NCBI GenBank assembly: GCA_002715965.1
Contig: PBAL01000067.1
Location: 1-50,811 of the forward strand
DNA length: 50,811 bases
Origin: Verrucomicrobiales bacterium
Lineage (GTDB): Bacteria > Verrucomicrobiota > Verrucomicrobiia > Limisphaerales > JAYPXF01
Reading direction: 5' to 3'
The notes under the pieces were generated by a model. The model was not told the origin of the DNA, searched no databases, and worked only from the letters and a program-made list of their open reading frames with translations. A program made the position numbers and the translations under genes. Each line of letters opens with the position of its first letter. Position 1 is the stretch's first letter. Below, piece after piece: positions 9,890 through 19,136 of this stretch.

Positions 9890-9890
<1 letters not shown>
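8670..9890 (-). CDS. pseC: UDP-4-amino-4,6-dideoxy-N-acetyl-beta-L-altrosamine transaminase
   Basis: This is a PLP-dependent DegT/DnrJ/EryC1-family aminotransferase of 406 residues. It transfers an amino group to C4 of the PseB 4-keto product. Visible motifs are VLPYGRQTITDEDV near 20, SNGTAALHVA (71-80), TSPNTFVASANCARYCGA near 94, VHYSGQSCDM near 150, VEDAAHAVGA (174-183) and the PLP lysine segment FSFHPVKIVTTGEGG with Lys207. The ATG overlaps the pseB stop by one base (TGATG). The first 18 residues look non-conserved, so a slightly later start is possible, but no better in-frame codon stands out. Confidence 0.92.
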
Positions 9891-10897
<1,007 letters not shown>

Positions 10898-10935
10898 CTA
10901 GCGATTTGGCGGGCGCAGTGCCACAAGAAGTTGAA

Positions 10936-11319
10936 TCAATAGATGCGTTCGCGGGACAGATCCTGCACGTCGATCAGTCCGACGGGCCGGTTTTCGGCGT
11001 CCACGACGACGATTTCATCGATCCGGATTTTTTCCACCGCGCCGGCTTCCTTGGCCACTACATCGGCCTTGAACACGGCCCGCAAGGTGCCGGTGACGAC
11101 AGCGAATTCCTGCATGGTCTCCGATTTTACGGGAGCAACGATGACTACCGCAGGCGGCATTTCGGGCGGACCATCGCCGGACATTCCAGGGCCACCCGAT
11201 CCGGCGGTCTGTTGCCGTTGAATCGTCTGGATCACCACCAACAGCAGAATCACGAGCACGGCGATCACGGCAGCACGATTGCCGTGGTTGTCTTTCGATT
11301 TGTCTCCGTTGTCAGCCAT
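10936..11319 (-). pseudogene. Chimera: start of an RND membrane-fusion protein joined to the end of kpsF
   Basis: From ATG 11319 the first ~100 residues are the start of a HlyD/AcrA-type membrane-fusion protein. They comprise a cytoplasmic tail, a TM segment (AAVIAVLVILLLVVIQ) and VTGTLRAVFKADVVAKEAGAV. The last ~28 residues (IDEIVVVDAENRPVGLIDVQDL) are instead the end of the second CBS domain of KpsF/KdsD isomerases. The junction falls near 11014-11022, where both families have an Ile-Asp-Glu-like stretch, so recombination at a short homology is likely. The frame is intact, but neither parent function is retained. The missing front of a kpsF lies at 18122. Confidence 0.7.
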
Positions 11320-11436
11320 GACCGGGGTGGGCAAGCATTCACGCAGGCTCACTCATCGCAAGGAGAATCAACACCACCGCGTGCCTGCGAATTTTCTTTA
11401 ACTGCACAGCCATTGGGAACGACTATTCGCCGACGG

Positions 11437-13278
11437 ATGCAGAACCTACTGAAGATCTGGAAATTCGGGTGGCCTTATCTCCGCAAATATTGGGGGCGCT
11501 TCGCCATCGGCGTGGTGCTGGGCCTGATCTTTGGTGCCACCAATCTCGGCTTCGTATGGGTCGTCAAGACCCTGACCGGCAGGATCGATCCATCCCAACC
11601 GGTACAGCAGGTCGAGGACGCGGAGAAGAACCTCGGCCGCATCGAAAAACTGAAGGCCACGGTGGAGGCAAAGACCGACGAAATCTTCGACGAATGGCTG
11701 CCCAAGGCCGGGCACCCCTTAGTGACCAAACAGGTCGTCGGAATTTTGCTGACCCTGCCGTTGCTCATGGCGGCGCGGGGATTTACCGGATATTTCAGCA
11801 GCTACTGCCTGATCTGGGTGAGCGAACAGGTGGTGCACGATCTCCGGATGCAGGTGATCGACAAGTTCAACAGCCTGTCGATGGACTTCTTCAATCGCGC
11901 CAAGATGGGTGACCTGATCACCCGGGTAAGCGGCGACACCGCCATGCTTCAGCGCATGCTGAGTCTCGTTTTTTCCGACCTGATCAAGGAACCGGCGACC
12001 ATCATCTGGGTCTTCACCGGGATGGTCATCATCAGCTGGAAACTGAGCATGTTCGTGTTGATATTCCTCCCGCTGATCGTGCTGCCTTTGATCGTCTTCG
12101 GGCGCAAGGTCAAGAAGGCCACGGTGGGCAACGTCAAGGCGACCATCGATCAGACCAGCCTGCTCGTGGAGGCGGCGTCGGGCATTCGCGTGGTCAAGGC
12201 CTTCAATCTTGAAGACCAGCAAAAGGCCCGGTTCCAGCACCACTCCGGATCCATCCGCCACCACAACATGAAGGCCGCCCAAGCCCGGGAACTGGTCAAT
12301 CCCTGTATCGAAACGATTTCCATGGTCGGACTGGCCCTGTTGATCGTGGTTGTCTTCAAGTTCGGCATCGACATGGAAGATCTGGTCGCCTTGGTGGCAA
12401 GTGTGGCGATCCTGTTCACACCGATCAAAAAGCTTGGGCGGGTGCATGTATTCATCCAGCAGACCAGTGTCGGGGTCGAACGACTGTTCTCGCTCGTTGC
12501 CGAAAAACCATCGGTCAAAGAATCGGAGCACCCCGGGGAAATGGCGCGCTTTTCCAAGTCCATCGAGTTGCTCAACCTCTCATTTTCCTACGGGGACGAG
12601 GTCGTGTTGAAGAACGTGGCGCTATCGATCCCGCACGGTCACAAGCTCGGCATCGCCGGTGCCAGTGGTTCGGGCAAGAGTACGCTGATCAATCTGTTCC
12701 TTCGCTTCTACGATCCCACGGACGGGGCCATCCAGATCGACGGGCAGGATTTCCGCTCTGTCCGCATGCGGGACCTGCGCGATCAGATGGCCTTGGTCAG
12801 CCAGGAAGTGATGGTGTTCGACATGTCCATCGCCGACAACATCGCCTGCGGAAGACCGGACGCCACCCGGGAAGAAATCGAAGCGGCCGCCAAGGACGCC
12901 TTCGCGCATGAGTTCATCACGCAGCTGCCTCAAGGCTACGAAACCAAGGTGGGCGAACGGGGTGTCACCTTGTCAGGCGGACAGCGCCAACGCCTGGCAA
13001 TCGCCCGGGCATTCGTCAAAAACGCACCGATACTGTTGCTCGACGAAGCCACCGCCGCCCTCGATTCCAAGGCCGAGGAGGAGGTGCAGAAAGGCCTGGA
13101 ACGGCTGGAGGAAAACCGGACGGTGATCTGCATCGCCCACCGCCTCGCGACCTTGTCAGAGATGGACCGCATCATCATCCTGCGGGCCGGACGAATTGTT
13201 GAAGAAGGAGGCTACCACGAGCTGATCAAGCGGGGCGGCGAATTCGCCGAAATGGCCCGCCGGCAGGGCATCACCTGA
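11437..13278 (+). CDS. MsbA-like ABC exporter (fused membrane and ATPase domains)
   Basis: ATG 11437 gives 613 residues; the longer frame from 10906 crosses the divergent gene and is not real. The N-terminal half is an ABC type-1 membrane domain. The ATPase half has Walker A GASGSGKST (408-416), the Q-loop LVSQEVMVFD, the signature LSGGQRQR (about 512), Walker B ILLLDEATAALD (about 532) and the switch IAHRLATL. The likely role is flipping lipid A or a lipid-linked glycan across the inner membrane. Unusually, the first periplasmic loop carries about 45 extra charged, coiled-coil-like residues (VEDAEKNLGRIEKLKATVEA). It is divergent from the pse operon. I left the symbol blank because MsbA and other lipid exporters of this family are hard to separate. 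Confidence 0.88.
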   Translation: MQNLLKIWKFGWPYLRKYWGRFAIGVVLGLIFGATNLGFVWVVKTLTGRIDPSQPVQQVEDAEKNLGRIEKLKATVEAKTDEIFDEWLPKAGHPLVTKQVVGILLTLPLLMAARGFTGYFSSYCLIWVSEQVVHDLRMQVIDKFNSLSMDFFNRAKMGDLITRVSGDTAMLQRMLSLVFSDLIKEPATIIWVFTGMVIISWKLSMFVLIFLPLIVLPLIVFGRKVKKATVGNVKATIDQTSLLVEAASGIRVVKAFNLEDQQKARFQHHSGSIRHHNMKAAQARELVNPCIETISMVGLALLIVVVFKFGIDMEDLVALVASVAILFTPIKKLGRVHVFIQQTSVGVERLFSLVAEKPSVKESEHPGEMARFSKSIELLNLSFSYGDEVVLKNVALSIPHGHKLGIAGASGSGKSTLINLFLRFYDPTDGAIQIDGQDFRSVRMRDLRDQMALVSQEVMVFDMSIADNIACGRPDATREEIEAAAKDAFAHEFITQLPQGYETKVGERGVTLSGGQRQRLAIARAFVKNAPILLLDEATAALDSKAEEEVQKGLERLEENRTVICIAHRLATLSEMDRIIILRAGRIVEEGGYHELIKRGGEFAEMARRQGIT

Positions 13279-13295
13279 TCCGTCCGAATACGGCT

Positions 13296-13341
13296 GAATC
13301 GGAGCGCCGGGCTTCGAGGGGCCCGGACTTCGCTCCGATTC
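13296..13341 (+). terminator. Strong hairpin after the ABC exporter
   Basis: An 11-bp perfect arm pair (13296-13306 with 13331-13341) continues into a 6-bp GC pair (13307-13312 with 13321-13326), separated only by a 4-nt bulge. It sits 18 bp past the exporter stop. No T-tract follows on the plus strand, so it may act as an mRNA-stabilising stem or an interspersed palindrome rather than a classical terminator. Confidence 0.4.
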
Positions 13342-13383
13342 GACCAGCCCTCGACCGCAGCGGACGAGTTCAAGTAATGCTCC

Positions 13384-13830
13384 CTACGCCTGCTTCTCGA
13401 TCCGCGTCAGCTTCATCCGGCATCCGGTAAGCAGGCGAACCAATCCACGCGTGATGCCCTTGCGCTTCTCCAACACATTGAACCGCTAAGCGCTTCCGGA
13501 CCAGTCACGGGCAGCGGTCTCGATACGTTCCCGCCACCATCCGGGGGGGGCTTGATGGTGACATGGGCGTTCCAGCCGTTGGGCAGGGTTTTGTGGGCCG
13601 GATACGAGGCGATGTTCATGTAAAGGAACTTTCGGGCAAAGCCAAATCACTCGGCCAGCACCCGGGGAATGTCCTCTTCCGGGATGTGTTCGAGGCCGGT
13701 GCTTCAGCCGCGCCCCAGCACTGATCACACCAGCGATCGGTTCTCAGCTTGTAATAGTTCTTCATCACCCGCCAACCCAACAGTCGATCGAGCAGACGGG
13801 TGGGCCACCACATCTGTTGGCGGACCAGCT
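13384..13830 (-). pseudogene. Decayed class I SAM methyltransferase (C-terminal half)
   Basis: The minus strand reads as a known capsule-locus methyltransferase only when frames are joined. One frame gives LLGWRVMKNYYKLRTD (around 13750-13800). The next gives EHIPEEDIPRVLAE, a TGA, then FGFARKFLYMNIASYPAHKT and LPNGWNAHVTIKPP. After a run of G/C at about 13544 a further shift gives WWRERIETAARDW, a TAG, and RFNVLEKRKGITRG to a stop at 13384. So at least two nonsense codons and two frameshifts are present. The EHIPEEDIP and NAHVTIKPP blocks are the late part of the methyltransferase fold. The SAM-binding N-terminus is gone. Confidence 0.6.
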
Positions 13831-13840
13831 GCGTCGGAAA

Positions 13841-13942
13841 CTAATGATCAACCGTGGAGACCCAATTTATGCGTTGAACAAGTTCACGGCAAAGGTGGGA
13901 TTTGCCGGCGCCGGGCGCGCCGAAGACCTCGACGCTGCCACC
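13841..13942 (-). pseudogene. P-loop kinase N-terminal fragment
   Basis: A short minus-strand stretch encodes VEVFGAPGAGKSHLCRELVQ, a textbook Walker A segment of a small kinase or ATPase, and then ends at a stop at 13841-13843. Nothing downstream continues the fold. Similar P-loop proteins occur in surface-glycan clusters. On the opposite strand, and only partly overlapping, is a remnant of a different gene, so this point is a mosaic of broken pieces. Confidence 0.45.
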
Positions 13943-13966
13943 AGGAAAACGATCCTCAAACCAACC

Positions 13967-14167
13967 TGGGGGCAGCAGCGTGCTCGCGCAAACGGCGTCG
14001 GATTGGTCGACATCGAGAAAATCATCCGCGACCACGAACCCAATGGTGTCCCAGGTGAAACCATGTTCCACGGTCATTGTCACTTGAACCACGAAGGAGA
14101 TCGATTGCTGACCAAGGCCGTGCTTTCCCGGCTTCTCCCCATGGCCACGGCCCATCGCCAAAAGTAA
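13967..14167 (+). pseudogene. SGNH/GDSL-type hydrolase, C-terminal fragment
   Basis: The last 67 codons of a plus-strand frame read GLVDIEKIIRDHEPNGVPGE, then HGHCHLNHEGDRLLTKAVLS. The HCHLN..G block resembles the final Asp/His catalytic block of SGNH hydrolases that modify surface polysaccharides. The upstream part of the frame (from 13817) shows no family resemblance and overlaps the P-loop fragment, so the 5' portion of the gene has been lost. The protein would lack the GDS nucleophile. Confidence 0.4.
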
Positions 14168-14281
14168 CCGGCTGCTGATGTCTTGGTTCAGATGCGCAGG
14201 TTGCCGCGGCAGCGTTGTGTGACCAAGAACCGAAAAGAATTGAACCAGTGTGGTCAAAGGCGCTTCACTGACCGGCAGATA

Positions 14282-15043
14282 ATGGGAAGATCAAACGGCA
14301 AACCCTTCCGCTTTCTCAGCCGCTGGCAGCGCAGTCTGGGCAAACGCTTCTTCTGGCGCTCGCACCTTGAGGAAGCCAAGGCCGACCTGAAGCACCTGAC
14401 GCAGGAATTGCCCAACACCGAAATGCTGCTGGCATTGGCCTTCGTATGGCGTGGCAAGGGGTTTTACGAATCACTCAAGCTGAGGCAGAACATGAAGGAA
14501 CTGCTCGGCTTCGTGAAGACGCTGCAGCAACAGCCGCTCATGCGCATCTGCGAAATCGGCACCTTTCGCGGTGGCTCGCTCTTTGTCTGGTGCCGCATCG
14601 CCGAACCGGACGCCAAGATCTTCAGCATAGACCTGCCGGGCGGCGAATTCGGCGGCGGCTATAATGAACGCAGCATTCCATTTTTCGAATCGTTCTGCCA
14701 GCCCGGTCAGAAGCTCGAATGCATCCGCGGCAGTTCACACGATCAGGCGGTTCGTGATGACTTCGCCCGCCGCTTCGGCGAAGACAAACTGGACTTTCTT
14801 TTCATCGACGGCGACCACTCCTACGACGGGGTGAAGCAGGACTTTGACTTCTACTCAGCGTTTGTGAAACCGGGCGGTTTCATCGGCTTCCACGACATCG
14901 TGCATCGCCCCAAACAGCCGGACATCGAGGTGCACCGCTTCTGGAACGAGCTGAAGGAGAAATATGAGCACCACGAATTCATCGAGGACACCGACGAGCG
15001 CCGCGCCATCGGCATCGGGTTGATCAAGTTGGAGCCGGCTTGA
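14282..15043 (+). CDS. Class I SAM methyltransferase (Methyltransf_24 / cephalosporin-hydroxylase-like)
   Basis: ATG 14282 (MGRSNGKPFRF) is the preferred start; the earlier ATG at 14183 adds residues with no resemblance to the family. The 253-residue protein has EIGTFRGGSLFVWCRI (motif I, about 86), FSIDLPGGEFGGGY near 109, DKLDFLFIDGDHSYDGVKQD near 168 and VKPGGFIGFHDI near 195. This is the pattern of glycan- or macrolide-modifying methyltransferases with an acidic metal or substrate site (DGDHSYDG). It is coupled by a 4-bp overlap (TTGA) to the next gene, a glycosyltransferase-like protein, so the two probably act on the same glycan. Confidence 0.78.
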   Translation: MGRSNGKPFRFLSRWQRSLGKRFFWRSHLEEAKADLKHLTQELPNTEMLLALAFVWRGKGFYESLKLRQNMKELLGFVKTLQQQPLMRICEIGTFRGGSLFVWCRIAEPDAKIFSIDLPGGEFGGGYNERSIPFFESFCQPGQKLECIRGSSHDQAVRDDFARRFGEDKLDFLFIDGDHSYDGVKQDFDFYSAFVKPGGFIGFHDIVHRPKQPDIEVHRFWNELKEKYEHHEFIEDTDERRAIGIGLIKLEPA

Positions 15044-16131
15044 ACCGCCCAGAGCCGGCGATTGACGTCATGAGCAAGCTGACCACCAAACTTCGATTTT
15101 ATCTTTCGTTGTATCTTTCTCGTGCCGGCGTTCGAAACGGCAGATTCACGGAATTGTCGGGCCGGTTGGAATCCCCCGACGCCTATGGATCGAAAGGACG
15201 TCGGGTTTTCTTTTGGACACCCTCAGCAACCGCCGGAGCCCGGGTCATTGTCCATGACGTACTGCCGGGAATCATTTCCAAGGTCAACGATCTGGGGCTG
15301 GACTGGGAAGTGTCGGCCGGCGCTACGGTCCCGGATGGCAAGCTCGACGATCTGATCTGTTTCAAAGCAGTGCCAGACGCCGATCAGCGAACCCGCTCCG
15401 GCCGGGTGGTGATGTTGATCTGCGACCAGGCGGATGCATATTGGCCGCACCTGTCGAGCTACGACGCGTTGGTTGCCACTTCCTCCCACCCGTTTGCGCA
15501 ATTGGTCGCCTTGCGCAATCCGAACACTTTTTACATCGGCGAATCAGAGCCGCCGGAACTCGTCGATGCCGGCGTGGATCTTTTGAAAGACATCGACTTC
15601 ACGCCGCGGCGACACCTTGTCTGGCACGGAGGCGCCTACAGCCTGGGTGCGCTGAGGGATCTGCAACCGGTTCTCAGCAAGATGGATTTCGGCTCTGATG
15701 CGGCATTAAGAATTGTCAGCGGCACCGGCCCGGAACGATCGGAACAGTGGGGGCGGTTGAAGGTGGACTACATTCCGTGGGCGGTTGAATCCCTGCAGCG
15801 AGTCGCAGCCACAGCCCGGCTGGGGCTCGTTCCGGCCCGGCCGAGTCTCAAGAATTCCTGGCTCAAGCCAGCCTCCCGTGTTCGACGCCTGTTCGGAATG
15901 GGCGTCCCGGCGATCGGTGATGGACGGGTGCCCGACGTGAAGAAGTTCATGGAACACTTTGACGGACCACTGGCGGCAAACACAACGCAGTGGGCGTCCA
16001 CCATCAAGCAGCTATGGAACTCACCGGAAACGCTGGCCAATCTGGCCAAGGCCGGACATGAAGTCGTGAAGGAGCATTATACGACCCGCCGGACGGCCGT
16101 ACAGTGGTTGAACTTTCTTCGTCAGGGATAG
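15040..16131 (+). CDS. Glycosyltransferase-like protein (GT-B fold)
   Basis: It starts at TTG 15040, overlapping the upstream stop, or at ATG 15070 ten codons later; coupling favours the first. The 363-residue protein has alternating alpha/beta structure. Its C-terminal portion reads RLGLVPARPSLKNSWLKPAS, then FGMGVPAIGDGRVPDVKKF and LAKAGHEVVKEHYTTRRTAV. That matches the end of GT4-like transferases, where the nucleotide-sugar is bound and the last helix crosses back. No canonical ExxxxxxE motif is obvious, so the donor and even activity are uncertain. Its 3' end overlaps the convergent FkbM gene by 10 bp. Confidence 0.55.
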   Translation: MNRPEPAIDVMSKLTTKLRFYLSLYLSRAGVRNGRFTELSGRLESPDAYGSKGRRVFFWTPSATAGARVIVHDVLPGIISKVNDLGLDWEVSAGATVPDGKLDDLICFKAVPDADQRTRSGRVVMLICDQADAYWPHLSSYDALVATSSHPFAQLVALRNPNTFYIGESEPPELVDAGVDLLKDIDFTPRRHLVWHGGAYSLGALRDLQPVLSKMDFGSDAALRIVSGTGPERSEQWGRLKVDYIPWAVESLQRVAATARLGLVPARPSLKNSWLKPASRVRRLFGMGVPAIGDGRVPDVKKFMEHFDGPLAANTTQWASTIKQLWNSPETLANLAKAGHEVVKEHYTTRRTAVQWLNFLRQG

Positions 16132-16868
16132 CGCAGATCCTGCCGGACGAAGAGTGCGTCCGCATAGACCATGCGCCCCCAGTCTCCCATCCGCCGCTCA
16201 TCGGCAAATTCAAGGAAACGGAACCCCTGCTCCGCCATGAATTCGAGCATCTGGGGAAACTCCACCTGCCCGTCATAGAGAACTTCGAAAAGAGTTTCAC
16301 ACATCACCGCCGCGACTTTGCCACCAAGACACTTCTTCGCTCCCCGCAGCACATGGAGCTCGAATCCTTGGACGTCGAGCTTCAGGAACGCCGGTCCCGC
16401 GAAATCCTGTTCGGCTTCTACATCATCGAGCGTCTTGACGTCGGTCTCCACCTGCTTGTCCCCGGCTGTCTTCGGCCAGAGCTCCCGGTGGCGGTCCTTC
16501 ATGGGCAACAGACTGCTCGAGGGCGAATAATCGTTCTCAAATATCTGCTGTTTGCCCGGTTCATCCCCCAATGCATACGGATGCATCGTCATTCGGGAAT
16601 TGGCGTCGGCGAGCGTTTGGAGACGATTGTGACAGACCTTCAACGGCTCAAACATGTGCACCTGTGATTCCGGCAGGCAACGGCCGGTCCACGCCGCAAA
16701 CTCTCCGGTGTTGGCGCCCACATCGAGGACGGTCTTGACGGGGGTCAGTTCCTGCAGACGCTGGTAAAGCCGAAAGAGGTCAAGCGGCACCCGCAGCCGG
16801 TGGGCTTCCTTGGCGCCGGGCGTGCTCAGACGATCGGCAACCTTGCGTAATTCTCCGGCCAGACTCAT
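16122..16868 (-). CDS. FkbM-family methyltransferase
   Basis: The protein has 248 residues. SAM motif I is VLDVGANTGEFAAW (about 47-60), then HMFEPLKVCHNRL near 71 and YALGDEPGKQQIF near 98. FLKLDVQGFELHVLRGAKK near 162 is the FkbM signature (KxDxxGxE). The family methylates sugar hydroxyls in capsules, O-antigens and macrolides. Its start overlaps the stop of the upstream GT4 gene (ATGA), so the two are co-translated. It converges with the glycosyltransferase-like gene at 15040. Confidence 0.88.
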   Translation of the reverse strand: MSLAGELRKVADRLSTPGAKEAHRLRVPLDLFRLYQRLQELTPVKTVLDVGANTGEFAAWTGRCLPESQVHMFEPLKVCHNRLQTLADANSRMTMHPYALGDEPGKQQIFENDYSPSSSLLPMKDRHRELWPKTAGDKQVETDVKTLDDVEAEQDFAGPAFLKLDVQGFELHVLRGAKKCLGGKVAAVMCETLFEVLYDGQVEFPQMLEFMAEQGFRFLEFADERRMGDWGRMVYADALFVRQDLRYP

Positions 16869-18010
16869 GCGGCAGGGACAGTCTCACAAAGCCCCGCACC
16901 GTTGCAATCAGACAGAAGCCGGGCATACAACGACTCCAGGCGGTCCAACATGCCAGGCAGACCGTGTTGTTCCCGGACATACCGGAGTGCCTGCTGCCGC
17001 AGCTTTTCCGTACGCTGGCGCTGTTTGAACACGGATGCCAGTGAGTCGGCCAATGCTTCAGAATCGCCCGCCGGAAAGATTCGACCGGTCCGACCATCGC
17101 GGATGACGCTGGGGATGCCGCCCGTATCGCTGCCAAGCACGGGGACCCCGCACGCCATGGCCTGCATGGCGCCTTGGGGAATACATTCGCGCAGTGAAGG
17201 AAACGCCGCGCAATCGAGACTGCGCAGAACAGCAGGTATGTCATCTCGATGTCCGGCAAAGGTCACGGCCTTCTCCAATTGGCAGCGGCTGATCTCATCC
17301 ACGATGGGTGCCTTGGATGGACCATCACCAACAAAGAGAAGCCGGATAGGCATGCCTTGGTCGTGCAAGATACGGGCGGCCTTGACCATGTGAACGTGTC
17401 CTTTGGCCCGTCGCAACACCGCCACCATACCCACCAGCGGCCACCGGCCCTGGCCGCGCGGCGCCGCGAAGTCGGCCTTCGGTCCATCCGGCTGGAAGGC
17501 CGACAGGTCGACCCCGGTCGGAATGGTGGACACCCGATCCCCACCCAGCGCATACGCGCGCCGGAAATTGGCACTCACCACTGGACTGGTGGTGATCAGG
17601 TGATCGGCCAGCCTCGTGTATACCGCCCGACTGAATAGCCTGGCCCCAAACGGAACATCGAAGTGCCGCGAACGGATGATCAACGGCACTCCCGCCAATC
17701 GGCCGCCGATACCAGCAGCCCAGCCATCGCGGGAGCTGTGCGGATTTACCACGTCAACCTGATGCCGACCGAGCCAGTCCGCCAGGCGGAAGGCATTGCC
17801 CGGCAGGGACCATTTCGAATTCTGCAATGCCAGCACTTCAAAGCCTGCCTCCACGGCGCGCTGCAATATCAGGCTTTCAGTCGGTGCGGCCAGGAGCATG
17901 CGATGACCGCGTTCACGCAGTCCGGTCATTTCGGCCATGATACGAATCTCCTGCCCACCCCAAGCGAGGGATGATTCGGTGTGGGCGATTGTAAGAGTTC
18001 GGCCACTCAT
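16865..18010 (-). CDS. Glycosyltransferase family 4
   Basis: ATG 18010 (MSGRTLTIAHTESSLAWGGQ) is chosen over the upstream frame start at 18262, whose extra 84 residues lie over the divergent kpsF gene. The resulting 381-residue protein is a standard GT4. It has an N-terminal WGGQEIR glycine-rich turn, VVNPHSSRDGWAAG near 91, TIPTGVDLSAFQPDG near 170, and LLFVGDGPSKAPIVDE near 228. The C-terminal donor site is CAAFPSLRECIPQGAMQAMA with VPVLGSDTGGIPSVI, an E(x7)E-like motif. It probably transfers a sugar in O-glycan or exopolysaccharide assembly at the inner membrane. Confidence 0.88.
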   Translation of the reverse strand: MSGRTLTIAHTESSLAWGGQEIRIMAEMTGLRERGHRMLLAAPTESLILQRAVEAGFEVLALQNSKWSLPGNAFRLADWLGRHQVDVVNPHSSRDGWAAGIGGRLAGVPLIIRSRHFDVPFGARLFSRAVYTRLADHLITTSPVVSANFRRAYALGGDRVSTIPTGVDLSAFQPDGPKADFAAPRGQGRWPLVGMVAVLRRAKGHVHMVKAARILHDQGMPIRLLFVGDGPSKAPIVDEISRCQLEKAVTFAGHRDDIPAVLRSLDCAAFPSLRECIPQGAMQAMACGVPVLGSDTGGIPSVIRDGRTGRIFPAGDSEALADSLASVFKQRQRTEKLRQQALRYVREQHGLPGMLDRLESLYARLLSDCNGAGLCETVPAA

Positions 18011-18121
18011 GCGCCACCGACGGTAATGGCTCGCCGATTCCATCGACAAACAAAAAGCGAAATCAGCGCCCGTCCGGCGTATTGACTGGAGGGCCACGGT
18101 CGAATCCGGTTTAATCCGGTC

Positions 18122-18770
18122 GTGCCGGGCGAAACCGAGCAGGACTTCATAGCCGCCGCCAAGGCCGTTCTCGAGATCGGTGAATTGCGGCACATGTCCG
18201 ACCAAATCGACGAACGGTTTTCCGATCCAGTCCGGCTGTTGCGCCGGACCTTGGAGAAGCATGGAAAAATCCTGGTGATGGGCGTCGGAAAATCAGAAAA
18301 CATCGCCAACAAGATTGTTGCAACTTTCAACAGCACCGGTGCGCCGAGCGTGGTGCTGAACTGTCAGAACGCCCTGCACGGGGACCTGAGTATCGTCATG
18401 GATGGCGACGTGGTGATCGCCCTCAGCTACAGCGGTGAAACCAATGAGCTGCTCGAATTGCTGCCCCACCTCAAGCGACGCTCAGCTTCGATCATTGCGC
18501 TGACCGCCGGGACGATTCCACCCTCGCCATGGTGCTGCTCAAGGCGCGCGGCGTTCAGGCCGAGGACTTCGCCAAGCTCCATCCGGCCGGCACCTTGGGC
18601 CGACGCCTGCTGACCTCGGTGTCCGACATCATGCGCACGGGTGAAAAGCTAGCCGTTGTCAGCCCCGACGACGCGGTCGCAAACGCCCTCGATGCCATGA
18701 CGCGCGCGCGGGCCGGCGCCGTTGTCGTGGTGAACTCCGACGGTCGGCTCGGCGGTAGGCCGGCTTGCAC
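18122..18770 (+). pseudogene. kpsF: Broken D-arabinose 5-phosphate isomerase (front part)
   Basis: From GTG 18122 the frame encodes the SIS domain of KpsF/KdsD (KILVMGVGKSENIANKIVAT, LHGDLSIVMDGDVVIALSYSG, SGETNELLELLPHLKRR). At about 18508 the frame is lost. It resumes one register on at 18511 with STLAMVLLKARG, EDFAKLHPAGTLGRRLL and the first CBS domain (DIMRTGEKLAVVSPDDAV, AGAVVVVNSDGRL). About 40 residues normally between these parts are absent, so this is a deletion plus frameshift. The frame then runs at about 18760 into unrelated DNA, losing the rest of CBS1 and CBS2. The enzyme normally makes arabinose-5-P for KDO. The missing end resembles the tail found at 10936-11022. Confidence 0.82.
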
Positions 18771-19136
18771 TTGCGCTGGTTGCGTTTGCACAACGCCTTC
18801 CAATGCTCGAGGAACTCACGCGGTAACCGCACGCCCGCATCTTTCCCGCAATACGCGGAACCCGCCTTCGTCTTGTGCAGCACACATCGCCAGTCGTGGG
18901 TATCGCGATACAATGTGAACTGGGTCTGCAATCGGTTGGCCAACCATCCCGGCTGTCCGGGATGCATTGCCTCCACCGAGCGGGCACCTGCCCGGATGCT
19001 CTTGGTTTGGGCGATGAACTCGAAAGCGGCGAGTTTGCCCGCGACCTCTTCCCGCACTCCCAATGGTAGCTTGGCAAATTCGATCAGATCTTCGGGGCGG
19101 CACCTTGTAGTAGGCGTGCGGGTTGGTAGTAATCAT
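18760..19136 (-). pseudogene. Mu-like transposition-protein fragment (tentative)
   Basis: On the minus strand from ATG 19136 the frame reads MITTNPHAYYKVPP. After a one-base shift near 19100 it continues EDLIEFAKLPLGVREEVAGK, then AAFEFIAQTKSIRAGARSVE, DTHDWRCVLHKTKAGSAYCG and LPREFLEHWKALCKRNQ, ending against the truncated kpsF at about 18760. The composition and the REFxEHWKxLCxxNQ block remind me of the N-terminal region of Mu-type DDE transposases or transposition proteins; I cannot confirm this by eye. No DDE catalytic core or ATPase partner is present. It is a scar that coincides exactly with the kpsF break. Confidence 0.4.

Noticed and set aside
10906..11436. Longer start for the ABC exporter
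   Set aside because: The extra 177 codons cover the divergent chimera gene and do not resemble any exporter N-terminus.
11719..12531. Large minus-strand frame inside the exporter
   Set aside because: His/Asp-rich shadow of the exporter coding strand.
13545..13552. G-run frameshift as purely a sequencing error
   Set aside because: It may contribute, but the same gene also has in-frame stop codons and a missing N-terminus.
18122..18770. Programmed frameshift in kpsF
   Set aside because: About 40 conserved residues are missing at the shift and the 3' end is lost, so decay is the simpler reading.
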